Under the pieces are notes generated by a model. The model did not search any database and had not been told where the DNA came from. It was given only the letters and a program-made list of their open reading frames with translations. A stretch of DNA of 64,000 nt from C-114 sp963745405. GTDB lineage: Bacteria > Chloroflexota > Limnocylindria > Limnocylindrales > CSP1-4. Each line of letters starts with the position of its first letter. Position 1 is the stretch's first letter. The DNA is taken from NCBI GenBank assembly GCA_963745405.1, contig CAVUWY010000002.1, positions 434,001 to 498,000 on the forward strand. The letters are read 5' to 3'. Made by a program: the position numbers and the translations under genes. Shown here piece after piece: positions 8,401 through 15,524 of this stretch.

Positions 8401-8842
8401 GTGTCGACGGACCGCCGGGTCGAGCTGCTCCAGGGGGTCTCGCTCTTCGCGGACCTCGCCGATCCGGCCCTGACGAGCATCGCCGAGGTGGCCATCGAGG
8501 TCGAGTTCCCGGCCGGCCGGGCGATCGTCCGCCAGGGCGAGGTCGGGACGGGTTTCTTACCTCATCGCCGGTGGCCGGGCCAGGGTCGTCCGCGACGGCG
8601 CGACGGTCGCCGAGCTCGGACCCGGCGAGTTCTTCGGGGAGTTGTCGCTGCTCGACGGCCGGCCCCGGATCGCGTCCGTCACCGCGATCGAGGCGACGAC
8701 CTGCCTGGCCATCGCGTCGTGGGACTTCGAGACGCTCCTCAACGCCCAGCCGGGCGTCGCCATCGCCATCCTCCGCGGCGTCGCCCAGCGGCTCCGCGAG
8801 GTGAGCGACGAGTCGGCCCACCGACCGACGACCGGGAGCTGA
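8401..8842 (+). CDS. Cyclic nucleotide-binding protein (frame interrupted)
   Basis: A second stand-alone cNMP-fold protein of about 146 residues. The first 50 codons (VELLQGVSLFADLADPAL onwards) and the rest, from GELSLLDGRPRIASV, lie in different frames. A single extra base near 8557 separates them, just after Gly-Thr-Gly-Phe. Its phosphate-binding cassette keeps the arginine (R-I-A) that the divergent paralogue lacks, so it could bind cAMP or cGMP. It ends 5 nt before the cyclase-STAND gene and is probably co-transcribed with it, suggesting a sensor or effector for the product. A GTG at 8395 is an alternative start. The break is likely a sequence error. Confidence 0.7.
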
Positions 8843-8847
8843 CCGCG

Positions 8848-11583
8848 ATGACCATCGAGGGCCGGACCTCGACCGTGACGGTCACCTTCCTCTTCACCGA
8901 CATAGAGGGCTCGAGCCGCCTCGAGCGCGAGATCGGGACCGCGGCGTACGCGGCGGTGCTCGCCCGCCACCGGGCGATCCTGCGGGCGGCGTTCAGCGCC
9001 AACCGCGGCGAGGAGGTCGGCACGGAGGGCGACTCGTTCTTCGTCACCTTCACGAGCGCCGCCGACGCGATCCGGGCGGCCCTCGACGGCCAGCGCGGGC
9101 TCGCCGCGGCCGACTGGCCGGAGGGCTCGCCGGTGCGGGTCCGGATGGGCATCCACACGGGAGAGGCCTCCCGCGGCAGCGAGGGCCTCGTCGGCATCGA
9201 CATCAATCGGACGGCCCGCATCGAGGCCGCCGGGCACGGCGGCCAGGTCCTCATCTCGGCGGCGACCCGGGGCGTCCTCGGCGATGCGCTGCCGGCCGGT
9301 GTGACGTGGCGCGACCTGGGGACCTACCGCCTCAAGGATTTCCCCGAACCCGAACGGCTGAGCCAGCTCGTCGTCGAGGGACTGCCGGCCGACTTCCCCG
9401 CCCTGCGCACGATCGACGCCCGGCCGAGCAACCTGCCGTCGTCGGTGACGACGTTCATCGGGCGGGACAGCGAGCTTGCGGCCGCGCAGCGACTGCTCGG
9501 TACGGCCCGGCTTCTCACTGTCACCGGGCCGGGCGGCATCGGCAAGACCCGCTTCGCGATCGAGCTCGCCCGACGGGCCGCCGGCGACTTCCTCGACGGG
9601 ACGTTCTTCGTGCCGTTCGAGCCGGTCGACGACCCGATGCTCGTGCCCGGCACGATCGTCCACGCCGTCGGCATCGTCGAGACCGGCGTCCGCGAGCCAC
9701 TCGAGGTGCTCGCGGAGCGGCTGGCCGATCAGCGGGTCCTTCTCATCCTCGACAACTTCGAGCGCCTCACCGCCGCCGCGCCGGTCGTGTCGGATCTCCT
9801 GAAAGCCGCCCCTGGGCTCCGCTTCGTCGTGACCACCAGGGCGATCCTCCACCTGTCGGGCGAGCAGGAATTCCCGCTCGACGGACTCGGCGTGCCGCCC
9901 GACGCCGAGCGGATGACACCGGAACAGCGGACCGGCCGGGCCGGGGCGACGGCCCGGGCCCACGACCCCGCCGAGCTCATCGGGTTCGACTCGGTCCGCC
10001 TGTTCGTCGAACGGGCCCAAGCCGCCCGACCGAGCTTCGTCCTCGGCGGCGACAACGCGGCGGCGGTAGCCCTCATCTGCGCCCGCCTCGACGGGATGCC
10101 GCTGGCCATCGAGCTGGCGGCCGCCCGGGTGCGGCTGCTGCCCCCGGACGCGATCCTCGCCCGCCTCGAGCGCCAGTTCGAGCTCCTCGCCTCGTCGGCC
10201 CGCGACGTCCCCGAACGGCAGCGGACGCTGCGCGGGGCCATCGCCTGGAGCTACGACCTCCTGGCCGAACCCGGCCGCCACCTCCTCGATCGGCTGGCCG
10301 TCTTCGTGGGCGGCTGCGACCTCGACACGGCCGAGGAGGTCTGCGGTCCGACCGACGCGCTCGGCATCGACGTCTTCGACGGCATCGGCGAGCTTACCGA
10401 CCAGAGCCTCGTCCGACGTTCCGAGGCCGGCGACAGCATCCGGTTCTCGATGCCGGACACGATCCGTGCCTACGCCCTCGAGCGACTGGCCGAGCGCGGC
10501 GAGATCGACGAGATCTCCGGCCGCCATGCCCGGGCGTTCCTCGCCCTGGCGCGCGAGGCCGCACCTCAGCTGTCCGGCAACGACCAGCGGATGTGGCTCG
10601 AGCGTCTCGAGCGAGATCACGACAACCTCCGGGCCGCGCTCGCGTGGGCGGTCGCGGCGCCCGATCCGCCGACCGCCCGCGGGCTCGCCTTCCTCCTCTG
10701 GCGCTTCTGGCAGAAGCGCGGCCATCTCGCCGAGGCCAGGCGGCGGCTCGACGAGGTCGTCGCCCAGCCATGGATCGCCGACGATCCGGCCGAGGAGGCA
10801 CGGGTCCGTGAGGCGCTCGGTGGGATCGCCTATTGGCAGGGCGACTTCGTCGGGGCGATCGCGCCGTACCGGCGTGCCGTCGAACTGTGGCGAAGTCTGG
10901 GCGAGAGGGCCGAGATAGCCAACTCGCTTTACAACCTCGCCTTCACCAACAACATGGACGCGAACAACAACATCGTCGAACCGGCCACCGACCTGCGCTA
11001 CGGTCGGGCCCTTCTCGAGGAAGCCCTTGCCATCTACCGCGAACTCGGCGATCAGCGCGGCGTGGGCAACGTCCTCTGGGCGATCGGCAGCGCCGACATG
11101 TTCGCCATGGAGTCGGCCCGCGCGTTGCCGATGTTCATCGAGGCGCGCGATGCGTTCAAGGCTGTGGGGGATCGGACGATGGAGGCATGGGCCCTCCACA
11201 TGAGCGGGGTGGCCCAGATCCAACTCCGCGACTGGCCGGCGGCTGACGATGCGTTCCGCCACGCCCTCCGCCACTTCCTCGAGTCCGGCGACATCACCGG
11301 TCAGGCGCTCCTCGTCGAGGATTACGCCACGCTCGCCCTCTCTTCCGGGGACAAGGAGCGTGGAATCCGCCTGTGGGCGGCCTCCCGCCGGCTCCAGGAG
11401 ACGCTCGGGACCGGTCTCGTCGCCGCCCAGGTCAACTCGGCGGGCCAGCAATCGTGGATCGACCCAGAGCCCGGGGACGCGACACCGGAGCGGCGGGCCG
11501 AGCTCGAGGCCGAAGGTCGCTCGTGGACCCTCGAGGAGACCCTGGCCTACGCGACGGACGGCGTCCTGCCCGGGAGCCGATGA
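8848..11583 (+). CDS. Class III cyclase-STAND ATPase-TPR signalling protein
   Basis: 911 residues in three parts. First comes a class III adenylate/guanylate cyclase domain (about 10-175): FTDIEGS with the first metal Asp, GDSFFVTF with the second, and NRTARIEAA with the transition-state Asn and Arg. Next is a STAND/NB-ARC-like ATPase (about 200-500) with P-loop GPGGIGKT and Walker B LLILDNFE. The C-terminal third is TPR-rich helical repeats. The purine-selecting lysine position holds Gly, as is common in this subfamily. The design suggests that repeat-sensed signals and ATP-driven oligomerisation control cyclic nucleotide synthesis. The ATG at 8848 follows the cNMP gene by 5 nt, and the 3' end overlaps the zinc-ribbon gene by 4 bp. 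Confidence 0.88.
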   Translation: MTIEGRTSTVTVTFLFTDIEGSSRLEREIGTAAYAAVLARHRAILRAAFSANRGEEVGTEGDSFFVTFTSAADAIRAALDGQRGLAAADWPEGSPVRVRMGIHTGEASRGSEGLVGIDINRTARIEAAGHGGQVLISAATRGVLGDALPAGVTWRDLGTYRLKDFPEPERLSQLVVEGLPADFPALRTIDARPSNLPSSVTTFIGRDSELAAAQRLLGTARLLTVTGPGGIGKTRFAIELARRAAGDFLDGTFFVPFEPVDDPMLVPGTIVHAVGIVETGVREPLEVLAERLADQRVLLILDNFERLTAAAPVVSDLLKAAPGLRFVVTTRAILHLSGEQEFPLDGLGVPPDAERMTPEQRTGRAGATARAHDPAELIGFDSVRLFVERAQAARPSFVLGGDNAAAVALICARLDGMPLAIELAAARVRLLPPDAILARLERQFELLASSARDVPERQRTLRGAIAWSYDLLAEPGRHLLDRLAVFVGGCDLDTAEEVCGPTDALGIDVFDGIGELTDQSLVRRSEAGDSIRFSMPDTIRAYALERLAERGEIDEISGRHARAFLALAREAAPQLSGNDQRMWLERLERDHDNLRAALAWAVAAPDPPTARGLAFLLWRFWQKRGHLAEARRRLDEVVAQPWIADDPAEEARVREALGGIAYWQGDFVGAIAPYRRAVELWRSLGERAEIANSLYNLAFTNNMDANNNIVEPATDLRYGRALLEEALAIYRELGDQRGVGNVLWAIGSADMFAMESARALPMFIEARDAFKAVGDRTMEAWALHMSGVAQIQLRDWPAADDAFRHALRHFLESGDITGQALLVEDYATLALSSGDKERGIRLWAASRRLQETLGTGLVAAQVNSAGQQSWIDPEPGDATPERRAELEAEGRSWTLEETLAYATDGVLPGSR

Positions 11584-11798
11584 CCAGCCCGCGCGACGGC
11601 TCCGCCGTGGCCGCTCCCGAGGAGCCTGGTCGACCTCGGATGACGATCGTCGGCGACGATCCCGCCGACGCCCTGGTCGAGGGGGATCCGGGGACGGTCA
11701 TCCTTACCTGCGCCAACTGCGGAGCGACGCTCGTCGAGCGACGGTGCAAGCTCATCTGCCGTTGCGGTTACTTCCTGTCCTGCTCCGACTACTACTGA
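11580..11798 (+). CDS. Small zinc-ribbon protein (72 aa)
   Basis: This 72-residue product has a disordered N-terminal half and a compact C-terminal cysteine cluster: CANC, then RRCKLICRCGYFLSCSDYY at the very end. Six cysteines in 25 residues suggest one zinc ribbon or two interleaved sites. The ATG overlaps the stop of the cyclase-STAND gene (ATGA), so translation is coupled and the protein probably belongs to that signalling unit. I do not recognise a named family. The frame is also open upstream, but that part is a shadow of the cyclase gene. Confidence 0.7.
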   Translation: MTSPRDGSAVAAPEEPGRPRMTIVGDDPADALVEGDPGTVILTCANCGATLVERRCKLICRCGYFLSCSDYY

Positions 11799-11876
11799 CG
11801 CCCGACCGTGGGGATGGCGGCCCCTGGTCGGCACGACTCACCGGCGACGGCGCGGGCCCGGGTCATCGCGAAGCCG

Positions 11877-11882
11877 TAGACT
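11877..11882 (+). promoter_or_regulatory. -10 element (TAGACT) of a leaderless promoter
   Basis: TAGACT is followed by 8 nt and the thyX ATG, identical in sequence and spacing to the promoter of the hydrolase gene at 111. No ribosome binding site lies between box and start. Confidence 0.6.
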
Positions 11883-11890
11883 GACCGACG

Positions 11891-12785
11891 ATGACCGCCC
11901 AGTCGATGTCGGACCCGCCCACGTCCCCCTCCCCGGCGGCGCAGACCCCCGCCCGCGAGAAGACGGGCATCCCCCGCAATCCGGGTCGCCGCGACCTGGG
12001 GATGAAGGCGACCCTCCTGTTCCCGGACCGGGAGATCGTCGAGAAGTTCTACGTCCCGCTCATCTACACCGCCTGCCGGACGTGCTACTCGGAGATGGAG
12101 CCGGAGGAGATCTTCCGCAAGGCAGTCGCCGGCGACTTCGAGGCCGCCAAGCAGGAGCGGCTCATCAAGGGCGTCATCGAGTCGGGCCACGGGTCGACGA
12201 TCGAGCACATCGTCTTCACCTTCGGCATCAGCGGCGTCTCGCGGACGCTATCCCACCAGCTCGTCCGCCATCGGGCCGGCGTGGCCTTCGACCAGCAGAG
12301 CCAGCGCTACGTCAAGTTCAAGGGCGCCTCGACGATGATGCCGGCGACCCTCGAGGATGCGGATCCGCTCCTGCGAGCCCGCTACGAGGAGCAGATCGAC
12401 GGTTCGCTCGAGCTGTACGGCGATCTCGTCGAGGCCGGAATCCCGGGCGAGGATGCCCGCTTCGTCTTCCCCAACGCGACCCGGACCAACCTCGTCATGA
12501 CCGCCAACCTGCGGGCCCTCATCCACATGAGCGGGCTGCGCCTCTGCACGATGGCCCAGTGGGAGATCCGCCGGCTCTTCCAGCTCATCCGCCACGAGAT
12601 CTTCCAGGTCAGCCCGTTCCTCGGCTCGCTTCCTCGCCCCGAAGTGCGTCCCGCTCGGCTACTGCGACGAGATGGGCAACCGCGACGAGCACTGCCCGAT
12701 ACGGCCGCACAAGGACACCGTCCTCGCCGCCTGGGCGGAGCGGTCGAAGGCCGGCAAGGCCGGCCGGGAGCTGCCCGTCCGCTGA
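11891..12785 (+). CDS. thyX: FAD-dependent thymidylate synthase ThyX (frame interrupted)
   Basis: ThyX methylates dUMP to dTMP using methylene-tetrahydrofolate and FAD. The N-terminal ~245 codons carry the family core with SHQLVRHRAGVAFDQQSQRY. The C-terminal ~50 codons, starting FLAPKCVPLGYCDE and ending ELPVR, are in another frame because of one extra base near 12628. The restored protein is about 297 residues. In the signature, eight rather than the usual seven residues separate RHR from the serine. Residues 1-35 are a Pro/Ser-rich extension before the fold. The start is set by the TAGACT box 8 nt upstream. Both halves are fully conserved, so an intact gene in the organism is likely. Confidence 0.88.
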
Positions 12786-12855
12786 GCGCCGGCACACGGC
12801 GTCGCCGTCGCGCCATCTGCGATCAGCCGCGATCGCCGGGGGCGGAGACCCGCCG

Positions 12856-13723
12856 TCAGTCGGCGAGGTCGCCGACGAACCGCCGGATGACCCGGGCCAG
12901 CCGCGGTCCGGCCTCGGCGCCCGCGGCGAGGACCTCCTCGTGCGACAGGGGCTCGCCGCTGTAGCCGGCACCGGGGTTCGTGACGAGCGAGACGCCGCAC
13001 ACCTCGAGGCCGGCCCAGCGGGCGGCGATCGCCTCGAGGACGGTCGACATGCCGACCGCGTCGCCGCCCCACGCCCGCAGCATCCGGACCTCCGCCGGGG
13101 TCTCGTAGGTCGGGCCGAGCGAGGCCGATGTAGATGCCCTCCCGCGAGCTCGACGCCCTCGGCCCGGGCGGCCGCATGGAGGCGGGCCCGCGAGCGCCGC
13201 GCGACCACGCCTCGGTCAGGTCCGGGAACCGCGGACCGACCGCGTCGGCGTTCGGGCCGAGGAGCGGCGTCCGGCCGGTCATGTTGATGTGGTCGGCGAT
13301 GACCATGAGCGTCCCCGCCCCGAACGACGGATCGAGGCCGCCGGCAGCGTTGGTCAGGACGATCGTCGGGGCTCCGAGCCGCCCCATGAGGAGGACGGGC
13401 TGGACGACGAGGCCCGGGTCGTTGCCCTCGTAGAGGTGGAGCCGACCCTGGAGCATGACGACGGGGACGTCGCCGAGCCGGCCGAGGAGGAGCCGCCCGA
13501 CGTGTCCGGGTGCGGTCGCGGCCGGCCAGCCGGGCAGGTCGGCGAACGGGATCGCGACCGGGTCGCGCAGCTCGTCGGCCAGCCCGCCGAGGCCCGAGCC
13601 GAGGACGATGCCGACCCGGGGCACGAGCGCCGATCGTTCGCGGACGGCGCGCTCGAGGCGATCGAGGAGGGCAGGCTGGTCGACCGGCCGGATCGGTGCG
13701 CTGGGATCGACGTCGCTCGCCAC
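12856..13723 (-). CDS. punA: Purine nucleoside phosphorylase (three frame breaks)
   Basis: A trimeric-type purine nucleoside phosphorylase, which splits (deoxy)guanosine and inosine with phosphate. The N-terminal 155 codons hold the phosphate-binding GIVLGSGLGGLADEL, the RLHLYEG motif and TNAAGGLDPSFGAGTL. The C-terminal 85 codons hold GPTYETPAEVRMLRAWGG and VSLVTNPGAG. Between them, at 13090-13185, the frame changes three times: after TEAWS, before EGIYIGLA, and inside the GLA-GPTYETP motif. All conserved segments are present, so clustered indel errors are the simplest explanation. The GTG start at 13723 is supported by a TACGCT box 6 nt upstream. It converges with thyX across 70 bp that contain two short hairpins. 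Confidence 0.82.
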
Positions 13724-13729
13724 GCCGGC

Positions 13730-13735
13730 AGCGTA
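13730..13735 (-). promoter_or_regulatory. -10 element (TACGCT) of a leaderless promoter
   Basis: On the minus strand TACGCT ends 6 nt before the GTG at 13723, which opens the phosphorylase as Val-Ala-Ser-Asp. No Shine-Dalgarno sequence is present. Confidence 0.5.
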
Positions 13736-14006
13736 GCGCACGGCGAACGCCGGGCGGGCGGTCGGGAGGGGGATCGTCAGGCTTCACCCGCCCGACGGGA
13801 GTATCGACACCGGGATGCCGATCGCGTCCCGCCGGGCCGGCCCGACGCGGGGCGGTGGTGAAACCGCCGCACGCGATGGGAAATGAAGCGCCCGAAGCGA
13901 CCCTGCTGGATCGGAGGTCCTTGATGTGATCTCGGTGTCCCCGGCCCTGCCGGCCCCTTCGGGCAAGACCTACGATAGGTCGCGGCTCGAGACCGGGTCA
14001 ACGCGC
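13736..14006. other. Intergenic region with a 15 bp palindrome
   Basis: About 345 bp separate the phosphorylase promoter from the moaA stop codon, with no convincing gene. A minus-strand frame of 60 codons (13784-13966, TTG start) follows a TATCGT box at 13972-13977 by 5 nt, but its composition is not persuasive. A palindrome GACCTA-CGA-TAGGTC occupies 13967-13981 and includes that box. The region could carry a small transcript on the minus strand. The remainder (14007-14081) holds the DnaA-box-like cluster. Confidence 0.35.
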
Positions 14007-14071
14007 TTATCCACGGAATTCGCCGACCGGCCCGGACTCCCTGTCCACGACTTCGCCGGCGGTGTGGACAA
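14007..14071. other. Cluster of three DnaA-box-like 9-mers
   Basis: Three 9-mers resembling the DnaA box TTATCCACA occur within 65 bp: TTATCCACG (14007-14015, one mismatch), CTGTCCACG (14041-14049, three mismatches) and TTGTCCACA read on the minus strand at 14063-14071 (one mismatch). Such AT-containing words are unexpected by chance so close together in DNA this GC-rich. The site lies between the phosphorylase and moaA, not near dnaA or dnaN. A titration or regulatory site is more likely than the chromosomal origin. Confidence 0.4.
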
Positions 14072-14081
14072 CCGGTGGAGA

Positions 14082-15195
14082 TCAGCCCCCCAGGGCGTGC
14101 ATCTCGGGCCGCGGCAGGTCGGCCGTCGCCTCCGAGCGGATCTCCGAGTAGCGGTCGGTCCGGAGGGTCCACACGGCGGCGATCGCCGCCTCGATGTCGG
14201 CGTCGCCCGCGTCGCTCCGGACGAGCGCCCGAAGGTCGTGTCCCTCGGTCCCGAAGAGACAGGTGTACAGCTGGCCGTCGGCCGACAGCCTCGCCCGGGT
14301 GCAGGCGCCACAGAACGGCTGGCTGACCGAGGCGATGACGCCGACCTCGCCGGACCCGTCGGCGTAGCGCCAGCGGTCGGCCACCTCGCCGCGGTAGTTC
14401 GGAGCCAGCCGCTCGAGGGGCATGTCGGCAGCGACCATCGCCAGGAGTCTCCGTCGCCGGGACGACGTCGTCGAGCCGCCAGCCGTTGGTGTGGCCGACG
14501 TCCATGTATTCGATGAAGCGCAGGATCAGTCCCTCGGCCCGGGCCCAGCGGGCCATCGGCACGACGCTCGCCTCGTTGAGGCCACGGCGGACGACCATGT
14601 TGACCTTGACCGGACCGAGCCCGGCCTCGCGGGCGGCATCGATCCCGTCGAGGACGCGGTCGACCGGGAAGTCGACGTCGTTCATCGAGCGGAACGTCGC
14701 GTCGTCGAGCGAGTCGAGGCTGACGGTCACCCGTCGAAGCCCGGCCGCGGCGAGGTCGGCCGCCAGCGGGCGGAGGGCGGATCCGTTCGTCGTCAGGGTC
14801 AGGTCGACGTCGTCGCCGCTCGGCGTCCGGATCGTCGCCAGGCCCTCGATCAGGCGGGGCAGGTCGCGGCGGACCAGCGGTTCGCCGCCGGTGATGCGGA
14901 GCTTGACCACGCCGAGCCGGACGAAGGCCCGGGCGAGCCGGTCGATCTCCTCGAAGCGCAGGACCTGGTCCCGCGGCAGGAAGGCGAAGTCGCGCCCGAA
15001 GACCTCCCGCGGCATGCAGTAGACGCAGCGGAAGTTGCAGCGGTCCGTCACCGAGATCCGAAGGTCGCGGAGCGGTCGGCCGAGGCGGTCGCCGGGCTGC
15101 ACAGGCAAGCCGCCCGACGCCGGCCGGCCCGCCATCGGGAGCTCGACCTGACCCGTTATGGTGGCCCGTTCCGAGGTATCGGCGCGAGGATTCAT
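14082..15195 (-). CDS. moaA: GTP 3',8-cyclase MoaA (frame interrupted)
   Basis: This radical-SAM enzyme carries out the first step of molybdenum cofactor synthesis, turning GTP into 3',8-cyclo-7,8-dihydro-GTP. The SAM-cluster motif CNFRCVYC is near residue 50, followed by TGGEPL. The second 4Fe-4S site (FCGACTRARLSADGQLYTC) and the conserved C-terminal Gly-Gly are also present. The last ~118 codons are in another frame. One base appears to be missing near 14447, where restoring a C would give LLAMVAADMPLE in frame. The ATG at 15195 is chosen because a TACCAT box lies 7 nt upstream. No other molybdopterin gene is in the window. Restored length is about 370 residues. Confidence 0.88.
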
Positions 15196-15202
15196 CGTCC
15201 GC

Positions 15203-15208
15203 ATGGTA
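15203..15208 (-). promoter_or_regulatory. -10 element (TACCAT) of a leaderless promoter
   Basis: TACCAT on the minus strand is followed by 7 nt and the moaA ATG. An identical box serves polX at 37691-37696. Confidence 0.55.
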
Positions 15209-15383
15209 CTCGCGGTCCCGAGATCGCTCGCGGGGCGCGACGGGCTCCGCGAGACCCCTCTCCGGCGACCGTGGACGCTCGCTGGCGCATCGCCGCACCG
15301 GATCGTGGCGCCCGGTACCTCCGGGTGGTGCAGCCGGACCACGATCGAACGGCGATCCGGGGTCGGCGAGGCGTCTCGGGCCG

Positions 15384-15468
15384 GCCGGTCGCCCGACCGG
15401 CGGTACCACTGGGCCGGACCCGTGGTACCTCTAGCGGACTCCACCAGACCGTCACCGCTTCCTACGAT
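15384..15468 (+). promoter_or_regulatory. Two abutting inverted repeats upstream of a TACGAT promoter box
   Basis: The 329 bp between the divergent moaA and the coiled-coil gene hold no gene. They contain GCCGGTCG-cc-CGACCGGC (15384-15401, perfect 8 bp arms), directly followed by GGTACCAC-12 nt-GTGGTACC (15402-15429, perfect 8 bp arms). A -10-like TACGAT (15463-15468) comes 33 bp later. A leader of about 50 nt with GGAGGGG (15508-15514) ends at the ATG 15525. Because the flanking genes diverge, these repeats are better read as operator sites than as terminators. The rest of the gap (15209-15383) shows nothing clear. Confidence 0.45.
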
Positions 15469-15524
15469 GCGACCAACGCCCTCAAGAGCAGTGGCACCGT
15501 CCTACGTGGAGGGGACTTCGCACC

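Noticed and set aside
8395..11583. Single 1062-residue cNMP-cyclase fusion protein
   Set aside because: The join exists only because of a frame break near 8557. The true cNMP reading frame ends with TGA at 8842, before the cyclase ATG.
13967..14081. Chromosomal replication origin
   Set aside because: There are DnaA-box-like words but no dnaA, dnaN, AT-rich unwinding region or other origin-linked genes nearby.
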